From the NCBI GenBank assembly GCA_964470285.1, contig CAYYBZ010000090.1:1-7465 (forward strand): DNA of 7,465 bases, written 5' to 3'. This DNA is from CAYYBZ01 sp964470285 [NCBI: uncultured Oligoflexia bacterium] (lineage in GTDB: Bacteria > Bdellovibrionota_G > CAYYBZ01). Positions 1 through 5,759 of this stretch are shown one piece after another; position 1 is the stretch's first letter, and each line of letters begins with the position of its first letter. A program made the position numbers and the translations under genes. Below the pieces are notes generated by a model that was not told where the DNA came from, did not search any database, and was given only the letters and a program-made list of their open reading frames with translations.

Positions 1-1
1 T

Positions 2-736
2 TCTGAAGAAAGTAACAAAGGTATTCCCTTAACCGTACTTGATCAAAAAGGTGAGGAAATTGCAAAAGCTCTGGTCAGCGATGATTTAAAAAATTACCTT
101 AATATTTACGGTGTCCCTAAGGATGAGGCTTATTTGAATCTAAGTTACATGCTTTGGGGAGACGGAGTTTTCCCGGAAGGTGAAAGAAAACATCCCGGCA
201 TGATTGAAATCAGCAGAACTCTTGTTTCTATAGATAAAGGTCAGTTTGATACAACTGAATTTGAGATCGATGAAACAACTTATAGGTATGGCGTACAGGC
301 GAACTATCCGTATTTATTCGCTGAAATATTTGATAACAGTTTGCTGGACTGGCTTGTAAGAGATGGATCAATCGGAGAGAATTTATTGGCTACAGAGACC
401 TACAAAAGAATAGCAGAGTTTTATAAAGATGGTTATATGTACATTGATGAAGATGGCGGAAGGGCTGAAGGTGAAGAAGACATGTTTATTTTACTAAGCA
501 GATCCGCAAAGAGAAGTTCAGAGCTATATTTTGGGTTAATTGAGAATTTTTTGGAAATGGATTTAGAAACTGCGATTTCTTCGGAAAATCTGACATATTG
601 GCGAAATGATTTTCACAGTTTTACAGCCAATCATTACAAATCTGTCGAGGAATTGTTTCGTGTGGATAACAATAAAAAGGACAAAACAAAGCAGTCCGGG
701 AAAACGCTATCTACAAAACCTACGGCTGTATACTAG
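2..736 (+). CDS. Hypothetical protein, 5'-truncated by the window edge
   Basis: The reading frame is open from base 2 to a TAG at 734-736, giving 244 visible residues. A TTG at 134 is the first start-like codon with a long frame, but the frame runs open upstream of it without a stop and no Shine-Dalgarno precedes it, so the gene most likely begins outside the window. The visible part is acidic and mixed alpha/beta in character, with aromatic-rich stretches (for example ANYPYLFAEIF and ELYFGLIENFLEMD) and an acidic patch DEDGGRAEGEED. It ends in a basic, low-complexity tail (NNKKDKTKQSGK) that is probably disordered. I see no transmembrane segment and no catalytic motif I can name. It shows no resemblance to the paralogues downstream. 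A weak 6-bp stem (AGGAAT 749-754 with ATTCCT 778-783, then four more T) could terminate it, but this is marginal. Function unknown. Confidence 0.8.
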   Translation, partial: SEESNKGIPLTVLDQKGEEIAKALVSDDLKNYLNIYGVPKDEAYLNLSYMLWGDGVFPEGERKHPGMIEISRTLVSIDKGQFDTTEFEIDETTYRYGVQANYPYLFAEIFDNSLLDWLVRDGSIGENLLATETYKRIAEFYKDGYMYIDEDGGRAEGEEDMFILLSRSAKRSSELYFGLIENFLEMDLETAISSENLTYWRNDFHSFTANHYKSVEELFRVDNNKKDKTKQSGKTLSTKPTAVY

Positions 737-743
737 AGTTTAG

Positions 744-935
744 ATTTCAGGAATAAAAAATCCGCTTAAGAAAAATAATTCCTTTTTAATCTGGCATAAA
801 ACTCCTGAAAATTCCCGCTTGATGAGCGTTTGTTCTGCCTTGATCGTAACAGGTAAGAAAGGCACCATGCTTCGCGAAGCTCCTAACGGGAAAAAGGGTT
901 GGGTATGGGTGAAAAATACCGTTTTTCAGATTTAA
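744..935 (+). pseudogene. Remnant of an SH3-like domain protein (C-terminal fragment)
   Basis: This frame is open from 744, just after a stop, to TAA at 933-935. The part that looks protein-like starts at ATG 822 and gives 37 residues containing VTGKKGTMLREAPNGKKGW. That resembles the LR-x-x-P-x-G core of bacterial SH3-like domains. There is no Shine-Dalgarno before ATG 822, and the stretch upstream of it is AT-rich and not protein-like. I read this as the surviving tail of a decayed gene rather than a working small protein. The codons for LREA form a perfect 12-bp palindrome at 869-880 (GCTTCGCGAAGC). The resemblance is by eye only, and a chance open frame cannot be excluded. Confidence 0.3.
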
Positions 936-981
936 ACCAAAAAGCTTTGTAGCTAAGACTTTTTAAAATATAAACGTACAT
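883..981 (-). pseudogene. Remnant of a GIY-YIG endonuclease gene (N-terminus only)
   Basis: On the minus strand an ATG at 979-981 opens a 32-codon frame beginning MYVYILKSL. This is the typical first beta-strand (the GIY half) of small UvrC/YhbQ-type GIY-YIG proteins, which normally continue into a second strand carrying YIG. Here the sequence after KSL (SYKAFWFKSEKRYF) no longer matches and the frame stops at 883-885, so the catalytic Arg, Glu and second Tyr are absent. No Shine-Dalgarno is visible. The fragment overlaps the SH3-like frame on the other strand, so the region appears to be a patchwork of truncated pieces joined near 950. Nine matching residues is a short basis for the call. 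Confidence 0.35.
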
Positions 982-1249
982 GTTGTTATGCCCGTCTTCG
1001 TTGATTTCAACAAAGAAAATCATTACAAATGCAAATAGTTTTTAGAGCAAAGTCTATGCCATCATGACAGTACTTCGCCGGGCAGTCTTCGCAGACGGTA
1101 AAGAAAGTTTTGGCGCAGCCAGGCGGCTTGTCCGGCGGAGTTTTGCCTTAAGAAATAAAATCAAGAATAATCCCTAAGCAAACTTCGAAGATAATTACTT
1201 TGAATTGCTCAACGAAGTCCGAGGCCTTGCCTTAGAAAGAAAAGCTGTG
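936..1249. other. Gene-poor region with degenerate coding scraps
   Basis: No intact gene lies between the SH3-like fragment and the tmRNA terminator. The plus strand has a 37-codon frame at 1064-1177 with no ribosome binding site. After its TAA the same frame continues with residues reading NYFELLNEVRGLALERKAV (about 1193-1249), which faintly resembles the first helices of an HRDC domain as found at the C-terminus of RecQ helicases. No start codon or intact downstream domain accompanies it. The stretch abuts the 3' side of a tmRNA gene, a common integration site for mobile DNA, which would fit a build-up of debris. However, I found no integrase and no second copy of the tmRNA 3' end. Confidence 0.4.
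1064..1146. repeat. GC-rich block, possible dispersed repeat
   Basis: Roughly 80 bases stand out from the AT-rich surroundings as clearly richer in G+C, with recurring elements such as TTCGCCGGGCAG, GGCGGCTTG and TCCGGCGGAG. All three minus-strand frames and one plus-strand frame stay open across most of it, as expected of a GC-rich non-coding element rather than a gene. The plus-strand translation (AARRLVRRSF) is the arginine-rich kind often produced when repetitive non-coding DNA is translated. Only one copy is present here, so calling it a repeat is inference. Confidence 0.25.
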
Positions 1250-1297
1250 AATAAAACAAAGCCCCGCTTGAAATACCGAAATATCGCCAAGCAGGGC
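1250..1297 (-). terminator. Intrinsic terminator of ssrA (tmRNA)
   Basis: Read on the minus strand just past the tmRNA 3' end, GCCCTGCTTG (1297-1288) pairs over 10 bp with CAAGCGGGGC (1270-1261). There is one U-G wobble, a loop of 17 bases, and a T-rich run TTTGTTTTAT follows. The wobble is a valid pair only in minus-strand RNA (it is C-A on the other strand), which supports the orientation. Confidence 0.85.
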
Positions 1298-1303
1298 GAA
1301 GAC

Positions 1304-1650
1304 TGGAGGTGGCGGGAATCGAACCCGCGTCCGAAGATTCTTTCAGGGCAGTTACTACATGCTTAGCTTACATTTTAAATTAACCGTTCAAACTCCTATA
1401 AGCAGGATTTTGAAAGGCGATCCCAATAAAGTCTCGACAAATACCGGATGGGAATCGGCATTTGCCCATCCTGCTGTCTTGCGCCCTTATCGATTTAGCA
1501 GGAGTCCTCGAAAGGACGCTAGCATTAAGCTGCTAGGGCTAAATTATAATCGTTGTCGATTATATTAGTTCCACCTTTTTACGAGGCCAGGTGGATCCTC
1601 GGCATGCAACATACCTAGATCAAAATCCCCGTCGAACCCATATCACCCCC
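1304..1650 (-). ncRNA. ssrA: Transfer-messenger RNA (tmRNA, SsrA)
   Basis: This is a one-piece tmRNA of about 347 nt that rescues stalled ribosomes with SmpB by acting first as an alanine tRNA and then as a short mRNA. The 5' end (1650 downward) reads GGGGGTGATATGGGTTCGAC and the 3' end reads GCGGGTTCGATTCCCGC followed by CACCTCCA, both hallmark tmRNA sequences. They pair into a 7-bp acceptor stem with a G3-U pair, the alanyl-tRNA synthetase identity signal, and a standard T-arm lies beside it. The discriminator A is base 1304. The CCA end is not encoded (the next bases are GTC) and must be added enzymatically. The tag frame lies at 1525-1557, and the body between tag and 3' end contains several complementary stretches consistent with pseudoknots. 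The gene lies downstream of smpB on the same strand, a common arrangement. I see no convincing separate promoter in the 96-bp gap, so a longer precursor starting at or before smpB is plausible. Confidence 0.97.
1525..1557 (-). other. tmRNA tag-peptide reading frame
   Basis: The resume codon is GAC at 1557-1555, placed after AATC in the same way as the E. coli TAGTC-GCA junction. Translation gives DNDYNLALAA followed by TAA (1527-1525). With the alanine carried by tmRNA itself the full degradation tag would be ADNDYNLALAA. The LALAA ending fits recognition by ClpXP-type proteases, and the N-terminal part with Asn and acidic residues is the usual SspB/ClpA-interacting portion in proteobacterial tags. 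Confidence 0.9.
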
Positions 1651-1654
1651 AAAT

Positions 1655-1708
1655 AAAAACTTACGATTTTGTTCTCATACTTCGTTGGGAGCAAAATTGT
1701 AAGTTTTT
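1655..1708. terminator. Long hairpin between smpB and ssrA
   Basis: Bases 1655-1677 pair with 1686-1708 over 23 positions around an 8-base loop (TACTTCGT). The base of the stem is AAAAAC/GTTTTT, so a T-run follows the stem on either strand (TTTTTATTT when read toward ssrA). It could therefore act as a two-way terminator, or as a leaky terminator or processing site between smpB and ssrA. In plus-strand RNA all 23 positions pair, with three G-U wobbles. In minus-strand RNA the same three become C-A mismatches. Confidence 0.6.
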
Positions 1709-1746
1709 GAAATATATAAATGTTAAAGAGCGTTTTTGATTACTGA

Positions 1747-2208
1747 TCACTTCTTGCGGCGCATCTGGCGCTGTATTTCTCTATCGGCCTGTCTTTTATG
1801 CAGAGACTCTCTTTTATCGAACATTTTCTTTGCCTTTGCAAGCGCTATTTCGACTTTGGCACGGCCGTTTTTAAAATATATCTTTGTCGGCACCGCCGTT
1901 AAACCCTTTTCCTGGGTTTTATTTATTAATTTATGAATTTCAGAAGTCTTTAACAGAAGCTTTCTGCTTCTTAGCGGATCATGGTTGAGAATATTGGCCA
2001 TTTTGTATTCATTTATATGGATGTTTTTAAGCCACACCTCTCCGTCAAGAATCGTGCAGTAACCATCCTTAAGATTAACCTTACCGTCTCTTAATGACTT
2101 TACCTCAGATCCCTTAAGCACAATTCCTGCTTCGAACCTCTCTAATAAATGATAGTTGTGAGAGGCCTTTTTATTCTGTGCAATCAGTTTTTGAGCTTTA
2201 ACGGCCAT
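1747..2208 (-). CDS. smpB: SsrA-binding protein SmpB
   Basis: This encodes the 153-residue protein partner of tmRNA. SmpB binds the tRNA-like domain of tmRNA, helps its alanylation and delivers it to stalled ribosomes, where its C-terminal tail occupies the empty mRNA channel. Family landmarks are present in order: the N-terminal LIAQNKKASHNYHLLERFEAG, the OB-fold core with GSEVKSLRDGKVNLKDGY, the HINEY and HDPLRSRKLLL segments, the RAKVEIALAKAKKMFDKRE segment, and a basic tail ending QRQMRRKK that becomes helical in the ribosome. Length is normal for the family. The ATG at 2208 is preceded by AAAAGG only two bases away, a tight spacing. An in-frame TAA just upstream rules out a longer start. 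The gene lies just upstream of ssrA on the same strand and diverges from paralogue A across about 195 bp. Nothing suggests decay. Confidence 0.97.
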   Translation of the reverse strand: MAVKAQKLIAQNKKASHNYHLLERFEAGIVLKGSEVKSLRDGKVNLKDGYCTILDGEVWLKNIHINEYKMANILNHDPLRSRKLLLKTSEIHKLINKTQEKGLTAVPTKIYFKNGRAKVEIALAKAKKMFDKRESLHKRQADREIQRQMRRKK

Positions 2209-2253
2209 AACCTTTTAATGATATCAAATATTTAGAAATTCTTAAAAGTCTTT

Positions 2254-2265
2254 AATCATATGATT
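2254..2265. promoter_or_regulatory. 12-bp palindrome in the smpB/gene A divergent region
   Basis: AATCATATGATT is a perfect palindrome lying 46 bp upstream of smpB and about 140 bp upstream of gene A. On the minus strand it overlaps a poor promoter-like pair (TTAAAG, 17 bp, AATATT), so it could be an operator for smpB. In DNA this AT-rich a 12-bp palindrome may also be chance. The rest of 2209-2340 holds nothing else I can identify. Confidence 0.2.
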
Positions 2266-2340
2266 TTGATTGATGATAGAAAAGAATATAAAAATATCCA
2301 AGAGTAAGTAGCTGTTTTCATGATGTTAATCCGGTTTTGT

Positions 2341-2369
2341 TTGACTAGTAAGATCAGTTTCATTAGACT
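2341..2369 (+). promoter_or_regulatory. Sigma70-type promoter of gene A
   Basis: TTGACT (2341-2346), a 17-bp spacer, then TAGACT (2364-2369). Five of six and four of six bases match consensus. Transcription would begin near 2376, about 28 bases before the ATG at 2404. This makes any translation start upstream of about 2376 impossible for this transcript. Confidence 0.55.
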
Positions 2370-2403
2370 GCCCGACCTTAATATTAATAAAGAGGGTAAT
2401 GTG

Positions 2404-3369
2404 ATGAAACAGATACTGAGGATTTTTGTAATAGTTATAATTCTATTAAGCGTTTCTTTTTCTTCTCGGGCAAACTCGAAAACTCTGATTAAGCTTGTTG
2501 CCCGCGATTCAATGGGTATTCTTAAAGCTTTAGCCGTTAACGATTCAAGTTTACCTAAACTGATAAACCATACGGTTCAGGAGCATTGTTTTTTCCCGGG
2601 ACTTGTGGGTTATACGATAGGCGCAAAGCGGCTGCTTACTGCAAACGGAAAGTTACCTTTCACAGAACTTTCAATTCCGTCAAATAATATCGGAATGCAT
2701 TTTATCGGTCTGGAACTTGGATTCAGTTTTGAATTTATTCTTACCAACGGAAACGGAGAACTGAAAATAAAAGATTTAGCAGAGTACATCAGAGACGGAA
2801 TAACAAGTGTTGTTCTTTCGGGAGAGAGTTTTGAGAATTCTTTAAATATTGTTCCCGCTGCATATCTGGTTGTACTAAATGCCCTGCTAAGGGTACCCGG
2901 ATGGTTGACAACCCAGCTCGAGAAAACCGATGAAGAACTGCTGGAAGCTTTTGTCGTTTATACCAAACTTATTGAGCTCTCATTGAATCCGGGCGGATAC
3001 GGTGAAGACGTAAGAGGACTTGTTGCCTACGCTCAGGGAGAGATAGGCGAAAGAATAGAAGAAGATGCATTTATTCTTAATACCAAGATTAAGTATGCCG
3101 ATCACGTTAAACAGATGGTTGACGCTCTTGTTGAACCCCTTTTCAGAATTTATAATTCGATGGACGATGCTACAAGAACTCAAAACGAAGGTTTATTTGC
3201 TCAGGCAGTTTTGGCTGTTTTGGGAATTATCGATAATTCGAATCTGATTTTAGCAAACGAGTTTGCGATTATTGAAGCAAGGCCTCTTAAGTGGCTTTCT
3301 GAAAGTGCACAGAGCCATAACATCGGCTCTATCATGAGCGGTTCAATAGTTAAGCATATGAAATTCTGA
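2404..3369 (+). CDS. Exported protein, tandem paralogue family member A
   Basis: This 321-residue protein belongs to an unrecognised exported family with four members here. The start at 2404 is chosen because GAGGG (2392-2396) sits 7 bases upstream and a typical Sec signal peptide follows: basic MKQILR, a hydrophobic core IFVIVIILL, and a likely cut after SSRA near residue 23. The frame extends upstream to 2320, but that lies above the predicted promoter. The mature part looks mainly helical. It shares with B-D an N-terminal helical segment, a turn near residue 115 (NGNGELKIKDL), a central block with the family Trp (VPGWLTTQLEKTDEELLE) and the 75-residue C-terminal block starting FRIYN (residue 247) with PLKWL. 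It ends KHMKF. A is the shortest member and lacks the TDPxN motif seen in B and C, having NPGGYGED instead. It probably acts in the periplasm or outside the cell. No enzymatic residues are apparent and function is unknown. Confidence 0.88.
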   Translation: MKQILRIFVIVIILLSVSFSSRANSKTLIKLVARDSMGILKALAVNDSSLPKLINHTVQEHCFFPGLVGYTIGAKRLLTANGKLPFTELSIPSNNIGMHFIGLELGFSFEFILTNGNGELKIKDLAEYIRDGITSVVLSGESFENSLNIVPAAYLVVLNALLRVPGWLTTQLEKTDEELLEAFVVYTKLIELSLNPGGYGEDVRGLVAYAQGEIGERIEEDAFILNTKIKYADHVKQMVDALVEPLFRIYNSMDDATRTQNEGLFAQAVLAVLGIIDNSNLILANEFAIIEARPLKWLSESAQSHNIGSIMSGSIVKHMKF

Positions 3370-3412
3370 AAACTCATAACCCTCTGTATTAATTGTTCTT
3401 TGATGGTTTGTG

Positions 3413-3440
3413 ACTGTTAGATTTGCGTTAAATTAACAGT
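3413..3440. promoter_or_regulatory. Inverted repeat upstream of the gene B promoter
   Basis: ACTGTTA (3413-3419) and TAACAGT (3434-3440) form a perfect 7-bp inverted repeat with a 14-bp gap. The second arm touches the first base of the -35 box. The half-site resembles the AATGTTA/TAACATT arms near the gene D promoter, so it could be a shared regulator's binding site. No poly-T follows, so it is not a terminator for gene A. Confidence 0.35.
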
Positions 3441-3468
3441 TGACAAAAAAGCGTGTATTTAATATTAT
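3440..3468 (+). promoter_or_regulatory. Near-consensus sigma70 promoter of the B-C operon
   Basis: TTGACA (3440-3445), a 17-bp spacer, then TATTAT (3463-3468): a perfect -35 box and a five-of-six -10 box. The start point would be near 3475, giving a leader of about 20 bases that carries only the Shine-Dalgarno. It is the strongest promoter-like sequence in the window. Confidence 0.8.
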
Positions 3469-3493
3469 CCAGACGCGATGCGTTAGGAGGAGT

Positions 3494-4507
3494 ATGAGAA
3501 AAATTTACTACATTTTAATATTTATTTGCGTGTTACTTTTTTCTAAAAACGTTTATTCGGGTATTTTTGAAAGGTCTTTAACCGATAGAATTTCCCTGGT
3601 AACAAAACCTCTTTTAAGGTCAGTTGCTTCGGGTAATTCGGAATTAGCCCTGCCTTTAGAATCTTCAATTAACTCCGGATTAGTTAAACCGGTTTTAATT
3701 ACTGCAGCTTTGGCAAATGAAGAATTATTCAGCGCTTTCGGTAGAGATATACAATATTCCGGAGCGGATATAACAGGCCTAAACAGTTTTAAGAGTATTT
3801 TGGATATCGGTGATAATCTGATGCTTGAAGACGGGAGAATCACATTTAATGAACAAATTGAGGCTGTTTCATCTCTATTTGAACATGTACTGACCGACGT
3901 TTCCAAGCAGGGCAATAAGGAAGCTTTGCTTGCGGCTTATACTTTACTTGTATATCCACCTATGGAAACCTCCCTTTGGGTTCTCGATCATTCACGGGAA
4001 TCCCTTGCACGTAGACTTGAATGGTTAGCATCGATGAGCATTTTGCTGGAAAAAACAACCGATCCGCATAATTACTCCGACAAAATCAGACCTTCAATAA
4101 TTGAAGAATTAAGCAGTGTAAACGAAAACGGTTTTGCTACGGAAGACGTTGAAATCGGAGAAATAATGATGGTAGCCGGTAACTGGCTTTCACAGGCGAT
4201 TGATAACGATATTACCATGAATGGAACTCAGGCTACATACAGGGATTTAATGCATGGAACGGTAAGTAATTACATTGCTATCGTTTTTAGACTTTTTAAT
4301 GAAATGAAAAAGGGCCAGATAAGAAGTTTAGAACAGGAATTCAGTGTCATAGTTGAGAACGTTGCCAAAGTAGCCAGGAATTACCGATGGATTCCCAGTT
4401 CTGACGCTCAGGAAATAATTCTTCATCCGCTGGTGTGGCTCAAAGTAAATGCCCCTAAATACAGAATTCCTGACTCTGCATGGTATAAGAATAAAAGAAA
4501 GTTTTAA
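3494..4507 (+). CDS. Exported protein, tandem paralogue family member B
   Basis: This is a 337-residue member of the same exported family. The ATG at 3494 is preceded by a full AGGAGG (3485-3490) and opens a clear signal peptide (MRKIYYILIFICVLLFSKNV, likely cut after VYS at about residue 22). A TTG 18 codons upstream is rejected because it forms the -35 box. Shared features are the LEDGRITF turn near residue 112, the central block YPPMETSLWVLDHSRESLAR with SMSILLEKTTDPHN, the C-terminal block from FRLFN (residue 265) with HPLVWLK, and the ending NKRKF. The LEDGRITFNE turn looks like half of an EF-hand loop, but the first metal ligand is missing, so calcium binding is not claimed. Gene B is closest in its central motifs to C, with which it forms an operon. 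Function unknown. Confidence 0.9.
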   Translation: MRKIYYILIFICVLLFSKNVYSGIFERSLTDRISLVTKPLLRSVASGNSELALPLESSINSGLVKPVLITAALANEELFSAFGRDIQYSGADITGLNSFKSILDIGDNLMLEDGRITFNEQIEAVSSLFEHVLTDVSKQGNKEALLAAYTLLVYPPMETSLWVLDHSRESLARRLEWLASMSILLEKTTDPHNYSDKIRPSIIEELSSVNENGFATEDVEIGEIMMVAGNWLSQAIDNDITMNGTQATYRDLMHGTVSNYIAIVFRLFNEMKKGQIRSLEQEFSVIVENVAKVARNYRWIPSSDAQEIILHPLVWLKVNAPKYRIPDSAWYKNKRKF

Positions 4508-4525
4508 ATAATCTGGAGGTATCTC

Positions 4526-5575
4526 GTGAAATCAGCAAAATATTTTTTGATAATTTTCGTTCTTTACCTTCTTTTTTCGCCGAACCTTTATGCCAATAAA
4601 TTATTAGTAAAGGCACTTGAGCATACTACGGCGCCGGTAATAGAAAGAATTGCTTTGTACGATAGCTCTTTAGGTCTCTTTATAGAAAGATCAATAGAAT
4701 TCAGAATTGTTGATTACGTTATCAGTTCCGCGGCTGTCGGAAAGGCCGACGGATTTATGCTTAAAGAAAATGATATCGGTAAAGTAGTTACAAAAATTAC
4801 AGGAATGTCGGAATTCGTGAATTCCTTAAATATAGGCAGTTCAAGGCATTTTACTGATGAAACCGTATCAATGGAAGATTTAATCACACATTCTCAGGCT
4901 GCCCTGGGTACAACTCTCCACGGACTGATAATTCGCGATCAGGAAGCGGAAATAATGAGCAGAAAATTTGTTCAGGAAGAACTTTTGGTTGACGGTTATT
5001 TTTCAATAGTTTATCCGCTGATTCAAAGCGCAAACTGGATAATGTTTAATTCGAAACATAAGCTAAGGGAAAGGGCGCAGATGTATTCATCAATGATAAT
5101 GCTCGTTGACAATGCAACAGATCCTCAAAACTTTGCAGGAGAAACCCTTACCCTTTCCGGCCGTGATGTATTTGAAAAATTCATAAGTGAAACCGGTTAT
5201 TCACAGCTAGATACTCCTCAAATGGTTGAAGTTGCCGCATATCTTTTCAGACAGGCGGCGTTGAATGGGGAAATAGCTACAGGAACAGAGGTTTCCGGTA
5301 TGACTTATGCACAATTTGTAAAAGAAATGGGAGAGGGACTTTTAAGAAATCTTTTTAGAATTTATAACGAGTTTATAAAAGGCGAAGAATCAATAAACGT
5401 GATCGCCTTTAAAAACGGTGTTGTTTCAACTTTGAATACATTGAAAAAAATAGGATATATAACTCCCGAGCAATACGAAGGCGCTATCAAAAATCCAATG
5501 AGATGGATTAAAAATCATGCTTTAGTTAATGATCTTTCCTTGAATCCGAATTTAGCTATAAAAAAGAAATTCTAA
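4526..5575 (+). CDS. Exported protein, tandem paralogue family member C
   Basis: This is a 349-residue family member starting at GTG 4526, with GGAGG (4515-4519) six bases upstream. It begins 18 bp after the stop of B and has no promoter of its own, so B and C are almost certainly cotranscribed. The signal peptide is MKSAKYFLIIFVLYLLFSPN with a likely cut after LYA near residue 23. The mature protein carries the family landmarks: NSLNIG and a turn with TDETVSMEDL near residue 110, YPLIQSANWIMFNSKHKLRE with SMIMLVDNATDPQN, and the C-terminal block from FRIYNEFIKG (residue 277) with NPMRWIK. It ends IKKKF. Its FRIYN motif is shared exactly with A and its TDPxN motif with B. C is the longest copy, with extra residues between the central block and the C-terminal block. 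No catalytic signature is visible. Confidence 0.92.
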   Translation: MKSAKYFLIIFVLYLLFSPNLYANKLLVKALEHTTAPVIERIALYDSSLGLFIERSIEFRIVDYVISSAAVGKADGFMLKENDIGKVVTKITGMSEFVNSLNIGSSRHFTDETVSMEDLITHSQAALGTTLHGLIIRDQEAEIMSRKFVQEELLVDGYFSIVYPLIQSANWIMFNSKHKLRERAQMYSSMIMLVDNATDPQNFAGETLTLSGRDVFEKFISETGYSQLDTPQMVEVAAYLFRQAALNGEIATGTEVSGMTYAQFVKEMGEGLLRNLFRIYNEFIKGEESINVIAFKNGVVSTLNTLKKIGYITPEQYEGAIKNPMRWIKNHALVNDLSLNPNLAIKKKF

Positions 5576-5597
5576 TCTATTACAGTATCGATTTTTG

Positions 5598-5618
5598 TTA
5601 ACATTTTAACAATGTTAA
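5598..5618. promoter_or_regulatory. 8-bp inverted repeat downstream of gene C
   Basis: TTAACATT (5598-5605), a 5-base gap, then AATGTTAA (5611-5618): perfect arms 22 bp after the stop of C. No T-run follows on the plus strand, so it is a poor terminator. The arms recur around the gene D promoter, which favours an operator role. Confidence 0.4.
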
Positions 5619-5691
5619 GTTAGAATACCCGTGTCATTATATTAGATATTGATTTCAACTAGTTACACAATATTCAAGTAGCAGCTGGCTA

Positions 5692-5720
5692 TTGACATGT
5701 TGCGTTACTAATGTTAGAAA
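5692..5720 (+). promoter_or_regulatory. Sigma70-type promoter of gene D
   Basis: TTGACA (5692-5697), a 17-bp spacer, then TAGAAA (5715-5720). The -35 box is perfect and the -10 box matches four of six. Transcription would begin near 5727, about 33 bases before the ATG of gene D. Confidence 0.6.
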
Positions 5721-5742
5721 TACACATCTTTTGATTAACATT
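5710..5742. promoter_or_regulatory. Inverted half-sites around the gene D start point
   Basis: AATGTTA (5710-5716) overlaps the -10 box and TAACATT (5736-5742) lies just after the predicted start of transcription. They are perfect inverted 7-mers that match the arms of the repeat at 5598-5618. This is a typical place for a repressor site; the protein that would bind is unknown. Confidence 0.35.
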
Positions 5743-5759
5743 ATTAAGGAGATTTCAAG

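Noticed and set aside
737-1303. Integrated island bounded by attL/attR at the tmRNA 3' end
   Set aside because: No integrase and no second copy of the tmRNA 3' end sequence occurs in the window, and the tmRNA terminator is intact directly downstream.
1359-1568. Plus-strand open frame of 69 codons
   Set aside because: It lies entirely inside the tmRNA gene on the opposite strand and its translation has no protein-like features.
1736-1936. Plus-strand open frame of 66 codons
   Set aside because: It is antisense to the 3' end of smpB; the smpB frame is conserved and unambiguous.
2320-2403. Longer start for gene A at the ATG at 2320, adding 28 residues
   Set aside because: The extension has no Shine-Dalgarno, would bury the signal peptide, and lies upstream of the predicted transcription start near 2376. 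ATG 2404 has GAGGG at good spacing.
3440-3493. TTG start for gene B at 3440
   Set aside because: That TTG is the first half of a perfect TTGACA -35 box. The AGGAGG-preceded ATG at 3494 begins a clean signal peptide.
5598-5618. Terminator for the B-C operon
   Set aside because: The 8-bp stem is AT-rich and is not followed by a T-run on the plus strand (GTTAGAAT follows).
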